A stretch of DNA of 64,000 nucleotides from Ophioderma brevispina (Eukaryota; Echinodermata; Ophiuroidea; Amphilepidida; Ophiodermatidae): the NCBI GenBank assembly GCA_023653785.1, contig JAMKCH010049163.1:1-64000 (forward strand), in the 5' to 3' direction. Shown in pieces: positions 24,745 to 36,248 of this stretch (within the stretch, counting starts at the first letter, position 1; every line of letters starts with the position of its first letter). The notes under the pieces are model-generated. The model was not told the origin of the DNA and ran no database searches. It saw nothing but the letters and a program-made list of their open reading frames with translations. The position numbers were made by a program, and so were the translations under genes.

Positions 24745-27700
24745 TGACTCGAGATGCGCCCCCCTTCAGACTCTTCCCCCCAGGGGTCGGGGGCGCAGGG
24801 GTAATTCTCGGTCTCCCGCCCCATTCCGGGTTCAATCCTGGAATACGGAGTGGGACAGCGAGCTACGAGCATTTGATTCTATGGCTAGGGATGGCCTCTG
24901 CCTTATCAATGCCCAACAGTTGGTTTTTGCCCACTTGATGGAACCGGACAAGTCACTCTCAAAATCTGCCACTGACAGAACAATCAAAGCGGGGTCAAAT
25001 CTCAATCTCTTGGTCCCCGTGATATGCTAAAGGCGCCCCTGGGGAAAGACCTTTTCGGAGGTCAATGGCCGTCCCTTCATGCTAAAGAGCAGGAGCGGAA
25101 AAAAGCTGCATCGGCGACGAAAGCCGGAACCTCAGGCGCTCAGGGCAAGCAAGGGAAGAAAGGAAACCGACAACCATTTCGGGGGCACCAAGGCCCAAAG
25201 CCTCCGGACCCACGATGGTGCGCTCAGCCAGCCACTACCCCCTACTACCAGGGCTACCAAGCTCCTCAGAACCAGGGAGGTGGCACCGGCAGTAATCGCA
25301 TAATCGCTTATGACTACCCAAAACAGCAATCTCACCCCCATTGGGTAGGCGGTCGCCTCATGGAGTTTGTGGGGGTGTGGCAAGTGGTGACCTCGGACCC
25401 TTGGGTCCTAGATGTGGTAGCCCACGGGATTGCATAGAGTTCACAGCCTGCCCCCCCCCCCCCCTCAGAGGGTGAGGTTCACACCCCTTCCAAGAGACAC
25501 TGCCAAGCGGGACACGCTCCTGCCAAATGTGCTGTTGTATGCCTCTATTCCACCTTCTTCTTAACCACAAAGAAGTCGGGAGATTGGAGGCCCATCCTTA
25601 ATCTGAAACCTTTAAACAGGTTTATCAGACCCTCACACTTCCGTATGGAAACCCTGAACGCAGTTCTCGAGGTCCTCCAACAGGGGTGGTGGGGCCACGT
25701 TGTATTTGAGAGACACATATCTCCACGTCCCTGTGCACAAATCCTCTCAGAAATGGCTCCGTTTTGCCTAAGGAGAAGTGGCATAGCAGTTCCGGGTCCT
25801 GCCCTTCGGCAGTTTTTTTTACCGCTCCATAGACCTTCACAAGGACCGTGAAGGTGGAAGCGGAGTTCCTCAGGCAAGGGCAGTACAATCTTCATCTATT
25901 TAGACGACTGGCTACTGGTGGCACCCTCAGTGCAAAAGCTCCAGGCCTTTATAGAGGAGGTCCTACACCTGATAAGGTCACTCGGTTTCATCCTCAACCT
26001 CGACAAGTCAATCCTCTCACCCTCCCAGAGCCCCCAGTTTCTGGGAGCGAGACTGGATTTTCTGTCGGCAAAGGTGAGGCCCTCTGTAGAAAGAGTAGCC
26101 TCAGTCGTGATGTGTGCTCGAGCAATCTTGGAGAGCAGGTCGGTCCCAGCCAGGCTATGGCTTCGGCTCCTGGGACTTCTGGCCAGCCTCATTGGGATGG
26201 TTCCCTACTGCAGGTTACGCATGAGGGGAATCCGATCCACATGCTCAGATGCTACCGACCCTGGTACCACCCAATGTCCCTCCGGATCCCAGTGCCCCTG
26301 GCGTTGGTTCCTGACCTCAGTTGGTGGACACATCCACGCAACTTGGAGGTGGGAGCCCCTTTCAGGGAGCTAACACCCTCCCTGACCCTGACGACAGATG
26401 CATCGAAGTCGGGGTGGGGGCCCACTTAGGGTCCCGCAAATTAAGTGTTGGGCCGTTGGTCTCCCATGCAAGCTCACCATCATATCAATGTGCTCGAGCT
26501 GTGGGCAATCTTCCTGGCACTGAAGCACTGGGTCGCTCTGACCAGGGGAAAGAAGATCCTGGTTCGATGCAACAACATGACGGTAGTGACCTATATCAAC
26601 AAGGAGGGGGACAAGGAGCTCCAGTCTCTGCAAGGAGATAGTCAGGCTCCTAGAGTGGGCAACAGGACATTGCTTTAATAGCGTCCCATGTGCCGGGGGT
26701 GGAGAACGTCCTAGCGGACACCCTCTCCCGGAAGCGCACACAATGTCAGGGGCCATCGAAGGTAAGGGGGTCGTCAGTGGAATGGCACCTCCTGCTGGCA
26801 GTTGGCCAGTCATTTTTTCAGAGGCTGCAATGTCCCCACATGGACCTATTCCCCTCTGCCATGAATCACCAGCTTCCGGCGTACTACTCATGGAGTCATA
26901 ATCCCAGAGCCGTGAGTTGGGATGCAATGGTGGCGGATTGGTCAGGGATCATTGCCTACGCATTCCCCCACCTCCATTGTGAAGATACCGAGAGTCCTCG
27001 AGAAGGTAGCTCAGTCCGACAGTTGCCTGGTTCTGTTGGTGGCCCCCATGTGGCCGGCTCAGCTGTGGTTCCCACGGCTTCTAGAGCTGCTAGTTGGGGA
27101 CCCCGTCTTGCTCCCTCAGCGCGGGGATCTGATAAAAGGTCCTCCAGCTGACACGTCCGCCCCGGAGCGTACCATCCGCACTCTCAACCTGACTGTCTGG
27201 CGCATTTCTGCCAACAGTACACTCAGACGGGACTTTCTGAACAGGCTGCCACGCTAGCTGCTCAGGCAAGGCGGAAGTCAACTAGAGAATCTTAAGATTC
27301 TCAACTCCGCTGGTTCTATAGATGGTGCGCCAATCGAGAGATCGATCTGCTGTCTGCGTCTGTAGGGCAAATCGGGGATTTCCAAACAGTAACAGAAGTT
27401 TTCCATGAGGGTTTGGGCGTCCAAACAGTCAGGTGCTACCGCACCGCGATTGGGGCGTTGCATCGGGGCTTCAGAGACAGCACAGTAGTCTCTAATAGCC
27501 CGATCCTCACGAATCTGCTGAAGGGCATGTTTTCAGTTCCTCCCCCAGTTCGTTCACTCGTTCCGGAGTGGGATCTGCCGCTAGTGCTCCAGTTCTTAGC
27601 GTCTGAGGAATTTGAGCCACTGGAGAGGGCCAGTCTCCTGGATTTATCTAGGAAGATGGCTTTTCTCGTGGCAGTCGCTTCTGGGCGACGGGGTTCCGAA

Positions 27701-28160
27701 ATACATGCCTTGTCCATTGCGAGGCTCACTTGCAGGTTTTCTCACTAAGAATCAGACCCTGTCTTTCACACCACGCCCAGTGTTTCTCCCGGACCTGGCT
27801 TTGGCTGCAGGACGGTCGGAGAAACCCTGGTGCCCAGTCAGGCCACTAAAAAGGCTCCAGAAGACAAAACAGCTTTTCATCCCCCCCCCCCCCCCCCATA
27901 TGGACCAGCAGCGAAGGACACAGTTAGCCGCTGGTCATGGGTTGCCTCAACCATCCGTAGCGCACACCAAAAACATCACAATCGGTTGGTCGGCTCTCGG
28001 GTTAGGTCCCATGATGTACGTGCTCCTGGACACTGTAGGATGGAGTTCTGCAACCACTTTCCAGAGAGTTTATCTCCGAGACGTTCTGGTGCAGAGATGG
28101 GATGTTGCTATTGCAGCACTGTGTGCCGGTAGAAGTGAGCGCAATCAAGAGCTCTAGGTC
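24745..28160 (+). mobile_element. DIRS-type tyrosine-recombinase retrotransposon, frameshifted
   Basis: Domains in order: a gag-end/linker segment (HWVGGRLMEFVGVWQ..., about 25340-25430), RT (VVKKKSGDWRPILNLKPLNRF near 25565-25625, catalytic Tyr-Leu-Asp-Asp at about 25897-25908), RNase H start (LTTDASKSGWG at about 26385-26420, then NVLELWAIFLALKHW), a downstream region typical of DIRS pol (LADTLSRK, DLFPSAMNHQLPAYYSW), and a tyrosine recombinase (YRTAIGALHRGF at about 27440; C-terminal W-S-S-A-T-T-F-x-R-V-Y-L-R-D-V block at about 28042-28086). RT plus a tyrosine recombinase instead of a DDE integrase is diagnostic of DIRS elements. Several frameshifts and a poly-C run break the ORFs. The left terminus was not found. 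Confidence 0.85.
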
Positions 28161-28249
28161 AGTCTCTTGGTGCGAGACGGGGATACGCTAGCGCTGGTGC
28201 CTACCTCCCCTTACCACCTTCCACCGCATGAGACTACTAGTGGAATACT

Positions 28250-28640
28250 GTGCAAAAGTAAGGTCGCGGAGGGTAGCTATCGAGAACACAGTGTATTTCC
28301 CCCTCAGAAGTGAGAGGGGGATACACTAGTGATCGATACCTACCCTCCGCGACCTTACAACCCTCCCACAACATTTTTTCTACCCACAAGAAGGTCCGGG
28401 AAGGTTGTGTTCTACACAATTTGGAGAAACAATTTGGGATAAGGACGATTCACTGCGCATGAGCGGTGAATTGCCTGAAAAATAGTGTGCGCTATCGGCA
28501 GACTATTTTCGCGGTAGCAAAATTTTTAATGTGGTATAGAAGTTTCTGGTCAGGCTCAAATGAGACATTTGTGCAAAAGTAAGGTCACGGAGGGTAGGTA
28601 CCGATCGCTAGTGTATCCCCCTCTCACTTCTGAGAGGGAA
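28250..28640. repeat. DIRS 3' end: inverted arms and a third direct arm
   Basis: GTAAGGTCGCGGAGGGTAG starts arm 28258-28305. Its inverted copy ends at 28358 (CTACCCTCCGCGACCTTAC), forming a near-perfect hairpin with a short loop. A direct copy beginning TGTGCAAAAGTAAGGTCACG lies at 28570-28635. DIRS elements carry inverted terminal repeats and internal complementary regions, so this is the likely 3' terminus. Confidence 0.65.
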
Positions 28641-28820
28641 GTATCCTATGGCACTGTTATGCTACGCATGCTACGCATACATGTTTACTGCATTAAAACG
28701 AAAATCTGATTCATCTCAAACTTTGGAATTGAGCATTTTAGGTGAATATCTTTGGTTCTAGTTTACTATTTTTAATTAATACGTACCAAAAATTTTTGAA
28801 ATCTCTGAGTCAGCCTTTAA
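28640..28820 (+). repeat. MITE family D, partial copy
   Basis: TATCCTATGGCAC through TGGAATTGAGCATTTTAGG to AAATCTCTGAGTCAGCCTTTAA matches the 3' half of the full copy at 32273-32650. It follows the DIRS arm directly. Confidence 0.7.
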
Positions 28821-29607
28821 CTGTATGGGAAACACAAGAAATTTAAGGCAAATTTTGTCCACTATAGTAAGAAATATCTTTTGGGGTGGTTTGTATGTTG
28901 GACGTGACTGGATGGAATTTTTGACCTAGATGACCTGTTGAGTACATACTTGATTAAAGTAATTACATCAGAGTCGATGATATCTTGCAAAGGCCAGTAT
29001 ACATTTATAGCAGAAACATAACAGGACCTGTGACTGTGACCTTGGATTTACCTTAACACATGTGGAGTCAAAGGTCATAGGTCATTTCAGGGGAAACCAA
29101 AGGTCTGTGTTCATTGCATTCAATGGGTCTTGACCTTGTTTCCCCTACTTTGGTAAGTAAGAATTCAAGACACTCAAAACTATCCCATATTTTAATCCTA
29201 TGAGCTCAATCAATAGTTTGCACCATTTTTTATCCAAATCGGAGCAACTTTAAAATTTGGCCCCTGTACAAATGAAAACATTTGACCTTTTTTATTTTTG
29301 CTGTTTTAAGCCTATAACTCCAAACTTAAGGATGCAGATAGTGCAAACTATACTCTTTGGAACCCTTCAAAGACAAATAACCAGGTATTGTTTTCAACGT
29401 GACTGGATCAATTAAAATATATGAACCCTGTGTAATCTTTGTCTAGATCCCCCTCCATTTGCAGCACTTAAAATCACATTTCAGGGGTCCCTGTCAGACT
29501 GTCTACATATTTAATTACTCATACATTTTGTACTTAATGATACAATTGACTGGCCTGGCTGGTTTCATTGTCTTTGACCACTGCAATATCTTGTTTATTC
29601 TTTACAG
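28821..29607. other. METTL16: Region upstream of the METTL16 first coding exon
   Basis: Must hold, or be preceded by, the METTL16 promoter and any 5'UTR exon. I cannot place a TATA box, Inr or UTR exon. A DR1 motif, AGGTCATAGGTCA, lies at 29072-29084, in a repeat-like AGGTCA-rich stretch. Confidence 0.3.
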
Positions 29608-29792
29608 GTATTGTAAATCATTGAGAGCATCAACATGGCTCTGAATCAGTTCATGCATCCAAGGAATAGATACAAAGACAACAAACCAGACTTTGCCAAA
29701 CTTGCTGAGAAGTATCCCGAGTTTGCCAAGCATGTCAGTGTCAACCTTGCTGGAAATACCTCACTAGATTTCCATGATCCACAATCACTTAG
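29608..29792 (+). CDS. METTL16: METTL16 first coding exon (N-terminal RNA-binding region)
   Basis: This exon starts after a pyrimidine-rich acceptor (TTCTTTACAG, ending 29607), carries 27 bases of 5'UTR, and begins coding at ATG 29635. It ends in an AG|GTATGT donor at 29792. The 52 complete codons begin MALNQFMHPRNRYKDNKPDF and match the N-terminus of vertebrate METTL16 (MALSKSMHARNRYKD...), including the basic HPRNRYKD patch that binds RNA. METTL16 is a nuclear SAM-dependent N6-adenosine methyltransferase acting on U6 snRNA and on MAT2A mRNA hairpins. The exon ends after two bases of an Arg codon, completed by the next exon. The reading frame is intact. Any non-coding first exon and the promoter lie upstream and could not be placed. 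Confidence 0.93.
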
Positions 29793-29910
29793 GTATGTAG
29801 TCTAAAGCTTCCCAAAAAGGTGGATTTTTAGGTCGTCCAGTGCAGTAGGAAAGACCTTATGTCGGCATGATTTGTGTGTCTGTGTGTCCATCTGTGTGTT
29901 AAACATTTAG

Positions 29911-30236
29911 TATACACCTTTTGGTTGACGTTTTTTCCAACTTTAACTTTTTAGTGCAGTGATGGATCAAGTTCGTACTTGATATGCTTATACATTGAGA
30001 CAAGGGGGTTTATGTGGGATAATAGATAAGGAGGTTAAAGGGCATTCAGGGGTCACTTGAGGTCATTTTGCTGAAGTATACACCTTTTTGTTGGCACTTC
30101 AATCTACTGTAGAGCACAGTGATGGATCAAGTTCATACTTGGTATGCTTATAATATGAGACAATGGATCTTATGTGGGGTAGCAGATGGGAAGGTCAAAG
30201 GTCATTCAGGAGTCACTTAGGGTTATTATTGCTCTT
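29911..30236 (+). repeat. Tandem pair of ~166-bp units in METTL16 intron
   Basis: TATACACCTTTTxGTTGxC and GTGATGGATCAAGTTCxTACTTG recur at 29911 and 30077. Each copy ends with a GGTCA-rich segment. The second has a perfect DR1 (AGGTCAAAGGTCA, 30192-30204). Confidence 0.75.
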
Positions 30237-30754
30237 ATTCTTTGACCACATAGTCGAACAACCTATTTGGGACTGCTGTCCCTATTTAAAAAAAAAAACT
30301 TTGTTGTGTGGTTTTAAGACTTGCTCAAGTATTAACCCTGACCAAATAAGCATTCATGATTATTTTGTTGCTTTTATTTCCTCCCCATGGGCATTTAGTG
30401 AAAATAAAATCTGAGTGCAATTTTCATGCCTTTGGGACATATTGGGGTATATTTCACATATTCTTTTCCTGTTTTACAGGCCCTTAGACTTAAAGGAGAT
30501 GTAAATAGTTATATCGGGTAAATGCAGTGGCAGTACCAGACTTCTTTTTCTTGTCTTGGGGAAAACGGAAGAACATCCAAAATTTGGAGATTTTTACCCA
30601 ATTTTGGAACAAAATAATTTTTTGCCAAAATTTGATTTTTGGCCCTTAATCACTGTTTTAACCAAAAAACCCTTCATTTTCTGGTGGGGGGAACTGGGAA
30701 TGCAAGAAAAGAATAGGGGGAAATTGTTGATTTGGTATTGAATGACCTATTTAT

Positions 30755-31080
30755 AGGGCCATGGTCCGATCGTTAATAGCCTCATCCCCAGGACCCATAT
30801 TTTACCGGAAGTAGTCAAAATTTTGATATCAGAAGAAAGCTACTATTTTTCTCATTTACCCTCTGAAATCTTACGGCTAAAGGATGTTTGGTTTGGATGT
30901 TATGAACAAAAATATGCCTCATTTTGGTCAACCAATATTGATTTTACACAGTACTCTATGGGGATTACAAAATCACGCTTTTAGTTCTCACGTCAAAATG
31001 GTTTAGAATATTGGCACAAAACTTTACAGATGGGGTTTTGGGGTGAAGGGCATTCTATCAAGATGAAAAATTTATAGACT
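30755..31080 (+). repeat. Interspersed repeat family A, copy 2
   Basis: GGTCCGATCGTTAATAGCC, TTTTACCGGAAGTAGTC and CAGAAGAAAGCTACTATTTT, the same blocks as copy 1 on the opposite strand. It ends about 40 bp upstream of the METTL16 exon at 31117. Confidence 0.75.
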
Positions 31081-31116
31081 TAAATTGGGTCATGCCCCTT
31101 TGTTTTGTTTTTCAAG

Positions 31117-31280
31117 AGCTTTGACTTGTACACTTCTGAAAGAAGATTTTCAACTTGACATAGAGCTTCCTTTGGATCGTATCATCCCCACTGTTCCACT
31201 GAGACTCAACTACATCCATTGGATTGAGGATATTCTGAAGCAATCTGAATACACAACCGATATACATGGCATTGACATAG
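31117..31280 (+). CDS. METTL16: METTL16 exon: start of the methyltransferase domain up to the SAM-motif junction
   Basis: The acceptor is TTTTTCAAG at 31116 and the donor is ATAG|GTAGGA at 31280. The first base completes the Arg codon split by the previous intron. The exon then reads ALTCTLLKEDFQLDIELPLD and continues through IIPTVPLRLNYIHWIEDIL to GIDIG, closely matching human METTL16 (ALTCTLLREDFGL..., RLIPTVPLRLNYIHWVEDL, GIDIG). The final G is the first base of the glycine codon of SAM-binding motif I, whose remainder lies in exon 36249-36390. The frame is intact. The conserved NYIHW segment belongs to the Rossmann-like methyltransferase fold. An interspersed repeat copy ends only about 40 bp upstream. 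Confidence 0.93.
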
Positions 31281-31919
31281 GTAGGAAATGTCTTTGTGCA
31301 CTTGTAATCACAGGCAAACAGGGACATAAGTGTGTGTAGAACCAAACAATCAGGGCTTTATGACAACCAGGGACATCCAAGATAGTAAAATTTATGCTAT
31401 GATACCCCCTTTGGCTGAAAATGAGAAACGTAATGGCATTATTTCAAACAAGGACTCGACTGGGGTAGGATGCTGTCCCATCCCCAGTTCATGTTTTTCA
31501 CACAATGTCCCCAGTAGAGTGCAATTAAGGGTGTGCAGGTTTGGTGTGTTTGTGTGGAGAAAACGTGGACACGTTGCTAAAACTTCTCCATCTTACTGTG
31601 TACCGATTTCAGTTGATTCCAATCTTTCATTTTGGTGTTGTGAGCAAATATAGCGTCCCATACGCCACTGTGCTATGATTTCTGTCCATTTAGGGACAAA
31701 AAATTTAATTGAATTTCTTGCAGAGACAAGTGAATCTGCACATCAGATTAGGCATGTACAATATTAAGGCTAGCGGTTTAGATAATAAAAATCTCAACTT
31801 GTTTAGGTATGCGGGGGGGAGGGCGCGGGGGGACAGGGGCGGGATCACGAAATGCCTTAACCTCAAGATCAAATTACAATTTATTCATCAAAAAAAAGGT
31901 CTTTGAAATTAAAATTGTT

Positions 31920-32274
31920 AAAGGAACTTCAATGATGGCTAATCAGAAAGAAAATTAAAAAAAATAATCAAAATCAGGATTTTTGCATGTAACCAAATTA
32001 GTAACCAACAATTTGATTTTTTAGACCAAAGGCAGCCTTCAAAGGAAAAATGTGATATTTTAGCCATTTACGTTCCGTACGGACACTTACTACAATACTA
32101 ATGAATGGGGATCATATCTTTGAAACTGCTGTTTTCTTAGTTTCTATCAATTTTCAGTGCAAAAAAAAGTAACTTAGAGGAATTCTATAGACATTAATCC
32201 TTCACTTTTAAGCTATTAACTGGCAAATTTCACATATTTTGACTAGTTAAGGTGGATTCATCACTGATAGGGCT
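31920..32274 (+). mobile_element. MITE family B, copy 1
   Basis: Degenerate copy sharing AATAATCAAAATCAGGATTTTTGCATGT, CCGTACGGACACTT and the TCACTGATAG end with 37022-37404. It abuts MITE family D. Confidence 0.65.
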
Positions 32275-32650
32275 TAAAGGCGACTCAGAGATTTCACGGA
32301 TGAGGGTGCATCATTTTTCAAACAAATCGTGTTTTTTGCTTATCACATAATGCTTGTCCATTACTAATCACCATGTGAATATACTAAGCTCAAATCGAAG
32401 TCTTTCAGATAGAAAATCACAACTTTGTTATAAAATTCCAGATCCAGAAATTTTGTTATATACGGTATCCTATGGCACTTTTATAATGTGCATAAATGTT
32501 TATGCATGACCAATGAAAAATGGAAAAATCCGATTGATCTCTAACTTGGAATTAATGCATTTTAGGTTCACATCCGATTAGTTCTAGATGACTATTTTAA
32601 ATTACTACACCAAAATTTATATTTCTCAAAATCTCTGAGTCAGCCTTAAT
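32273..32650 (+). mobile_element. MITE family D, full copy
   Basis: Terminal inverted repeats of about 22 bp: TTAAAGGCGACTCAGAGATTTC (left, 32274) and AAAATCTCTGAGTCAGCCTTAA (right). No coding capacity. Partial copy at 28640-28820. Confidence 0.75.
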
Positions 32651-32697
32651 GTTCCCAGTTGGATAGGTAACTAATATGTTCGTAACATATGATTACG

Positions 32698-32815
32698 GCT
32701 GTGTGTGTGTGTGTGTTATGTGTGCACATGTAGCATATGTGTGCATGTATACATGCGTGTGTTTGTGCATGTATCCATGTGTGCGTGCATGCACGTGCAT
32801 TGCATGTGTGTGAAT
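32698..32815 (+). repeat. (TG)n-rich microsatellite
   Basis: Run of GTGTGTGTGTGTGTG followed by degenerate TGTGCATG repeats. Confidence 0.9.
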
Positions 32816-32879
32816 TACGGGGTGCTAATGTGTGTAAGTCTGAAAGAAAAATAGTAATCTTGACATCCTAAACAAAATT

Positions 32880-35390
32880 TTTCTTTACATCCGTCTATGG
32901 ATGCCCGTTTTTTTTTTTCCGTGTCCGTAAAAAGACGTCTCTATTTATGATGACGTTATTGAGAATGATGTGGCCTTTTTTGCTGATAACTGAAACCTGG
33001 TTGGCTGAAAGGGATCCTGTGGTCATTGCTGAGATGCTGCTGAGGGATATTCCTTCCGCACTTTCCAGGAAGTTGATGACTGGTGTGTGGGATAATCCAA
33101 AAACTTGCTTTAACATTCAAAATACACCCACAGGCAATTCAACACACATTCTTTGACATGCGGTGGGTAATAAACACACTAGTGTTTAGAACTATCCCTG
33201 TGTATCGTCACCACCTTCCAGGGAAAATTGGCTCAAAATAAGTCAATTCTTAAATGCGTTTGATACTTTCCCCTTATGTAGATTGCTCTTTTGTTCCCGT
33301 AAAAAACGATACTGCCTGGGTATTTCAACGTGCATGTTGACCTCCCCGCTAAACCGTAAGTCTATTCATTTTTTGGAGCCCTCTTGCTGCTAATGGTTTT
33401 CATCAACATATCTATGGCCCTACCCTTAAAGATGGTCACACTGCTCGGGACCTGATCATATCTCGTCTTGAAGAGGGATTAGTTGCTGGGTGGGACCTTT
33501 TGCCTGGGCTAGGCTTGATCTCGTTTGATTAATTGACGATAGCAGCCAAGAAATCACAACTCATGAGAACTATGTGCACCATCAGACATATTCAAGAATT
33601 TTGCAAGGACTTCTTTCTCTAATGACAGTTCATCAATGATTGGCAGTATTGACCTTCGTATGGCCTAGTTGATGAGGTGCTTGTGTAAATTGGAGGAGTC
33701 TTTATGTAATTAGTTGGTACTCGATTCCCATGGCACTTCCTCAAAAGCGTTCCCGCATTATTAGACCCAATCAAATGTTATAAGATATTGATGATGAGGT
33801 TTATTACAGATGAACTCAAAATCATGTTCCTTAGACACATTCCATTGGAGTTACTAAGGAGAATGTTGCCAACTCTCGGCTGAGCCATAACAATGATCAT
33901 AACAAGTCAATCCACACTGGGGTGTTCCCAGATAATGCTCCGGGAAGCGCCGTGAAACCCATTATCAAAAAGCTCTTCCTAGACAAAGAGGTGCTCAACA
34001 AAAACGATGCCTGTGTTAAATATTAGCTGCGTGTCTAAGGTCATGGAGAAAATAGTGAGTGACAAGATAAAGGATCATCTTGTCTCAATTGACTTAAATG
34101 AGAAGTTTCAGTCAGCAATACAAAGAACTACACAGACTTGAAACGGCCCACTTCTGCGGTGTCAAGACAGATATCTCAATGAAATTCACAACAGTAAGGC
34201 AGTGTGCTATTGTGCTGCTAGAGCTTTCTGCAGCTTTTGATATGTTTTGGCTAATGCCATTTCTTTTGGATAGGTTACGTGATTATTTTCAAAATTCAAC
34301 TAGGTACTGCCTTACAGTGGATTCGGTCTGACCTGCAGAACCGCTCTTTTCGTGTGCGCCATTGGGATGCAATTTAAAACAAGCAGCATCTGTGGTTCTG
34401 TGGTCGGGCCGCTCTTTTTCATAATTGACACATAACGTATTGCATTCAATCATCCGGAAAAAAGCACAAATTGATTACCACATGTATGCTGATGATGTGC
34501 AGCTCTATTTGGCATTTGATCCTTAAGATTGGGTGGTGATTGCCAAACATGCTGTCAAAAGACTCTCTTTGTATTGGATGAAATCAGTGAGTGGATGCGT
34601 TTTGTTGAACAAACTCAAATGGAATGATGAAAAAAAGACAGAATTTTTTCATCGCAGGTTCATCCTATAATAAGTCGCCTCAAAGATAGTACCATCAGGG
34701 TCGGGACAGTGGATGTTCCCCAGACCTCGGCAATTAGAAACCTTGGTGGTCGTGTTGGATCAGACAATGTCTATGAACATGGTTAAAGTCTGTTAACTTC
34801 ACATTCGCAATATTTTACCGGATCCGCTGCTTTAATACTTGAGAGTGGTCATCATCGCGTCGTTCACTGATTTTATATCGCATTGACTATGCCAAATTCA
34901 CTTTGTAGGGAATGGGCGACAATTGCCATCTTACTTGTCCGAATAACTCTTTGTATATTCCCTGGCCGGCCAGGATTAGCGATCTGACAGATGACAAGGA
35001 CGCTCCTCACTGTTTCCCGCACACAAAGGTCAGTGGGTGGCAGGGCTTTCAGCAATGCGGACCCAGCCTTGGAAATTCTTTGCCTATCTCTGTTCGCCAC
35101 TCCAAAGTCCATTGCTACTTTTAAGAAAGCTCTAAAATTCATCTATTTCCTGAGAGTGGAAGTTGATTAAATTAGTTTTGTTGTTATTGCCTCACATGAT
35201 ACTTAATTATGCAGCTGTTTCTTTTTTATTTTTAGTTGATGTAAGATTATCTTATGGTTCATTTTTACAATACCTGTTTGTATTATATTTTTAGGTAAAT
35301 AGTAATTACTCCTCTATTTGTAAAGCGCGTTTTGACTGTTTGAGAAGGCGCTAATCAATGCTGTTGGTATGTATTGATTGTATTGTTTTT
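32880..35390 (+). mobile_element. CR1-like LINE in METTL16 intron, frameshifted
   Basis: Endonuclease blocks (FLLITETWLAERDPVVIAEM at 32970-33030; a FNVHVDLPAKP block at about 33325-33355), RT blocks (a KPIIKK...CVSKVMEKIVSDKIKDHLV block at 33955-34085, an LLELSAAFDM block near 34213, a YADDVQLYLAFDP block at 34487-34525), and a tail ending in GAAGGCGCTAATCAATGC (about 35343-35360), which resembles CR1-type 3' ends. Many stops and frameshifts. Orientation is the same as METTL16. Confidence 0.8.
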
Positions 35391-35536
35391 TGTGTGTAAA
35401 TTTGGTGTGCTCAGAATTCAACCAACTTGGAGTCATTGATAAGGTGTGTGAAGGATGTTGATTGAATGAATTGTATTCTATGTATGAGTGGGAGCGAGTG
35501 GGGTGTGTATCATTTTGTATTGAAGAAAGTAGGGGT

Positions 35537-35610
35537 AAAAAGTTAGTTAGTTAGAGTTAGTTAGTTAGTTAGTTAGTAGTTAGTTAACTAGTTAGTTAGT
35601 TAGTTAGGTT
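35537..35610 (+). repeat. (TTAG)n microsatellite
   Basis: About 15 AGTT units with minor interruptions. Confidence 0.9.
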
Positions 35611-35616
35611 ATTTTT

Positions 35617-36010
35617 TTTACCAAGTTTTAATCCGGTTTTGTCCTCGTTAACAAGGGTGGGCGGATACACCTCACTCGGCAATACTGCTGTGTGTGTGAG
35701 GATTTATTGATAATTGACCGGATGCCTTCCTGACGCCAACAACAGATTTCGGTGGTGGGCCTAGCCTTTGGGCAACCACGCCCACCACGAAAGGCAGCAT
35801 GTGCTGGCCGCCATTAGCTCTCAGAGCTGACGCCTTGTAGGTAGATCTTCGGTTTCATTCTACAAGGTAACCAGCTACCTCACTCATCAGAAATCCGATG
35901 GGGTGACGGTTTAAAAAAAAAAAAAAGCGTGACAATCCGGCCCTGGGACAGGTCGTACTGGTTACCAGGACACAGTAGCAGGCCCTCAAAGGAAACCTGA
36001 CCTGACAAAA
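35617..36010. repeat. SINE-like or LINE-tail repeat, unassigned
   Basis: Compact GC-richer block (GGTGGGCCTAGCCTTTGGGCAACCACGCCCACC, with an A-run at 35912-35925) unlike its surroundings. Repeat character is inferred from composition only. Confidence 0.35.
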
Positions 36011-36248
36011 AGAAATAGTGTAAAAAGAATCATTCCTTTAGGCTTATATTTATTTGGGATTTAATTTGATTAAAACTAATAAAGAAATGGTGAGAGGACA
36101 GTATACACAGTCAAAATCTTCCTCCATGGGGTGTACACTATTTGTACTCATTGTCTGCCCTGATGTGACTAATGGAGTACCTGCCCAGAATTATGACATC
36201 AGTACAGGAAATGGATGTTACAGTCTTTGTTAAAATCCTCTCCAGCAG

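Noticed and set aside
31450..31490. ORF segment reading STGVGCCPIPS, resembling the METTL16 GTGAS SAM motif
   Set aside because: No acceptor in the right phase and no conservation after it. The exon at 36249-36390 fits motif, phase and downstream blocks.
34873..35142. 89-codon - strand ORF
   Set aside because: Antisense to the CR1 LINE RT region, a shadow.
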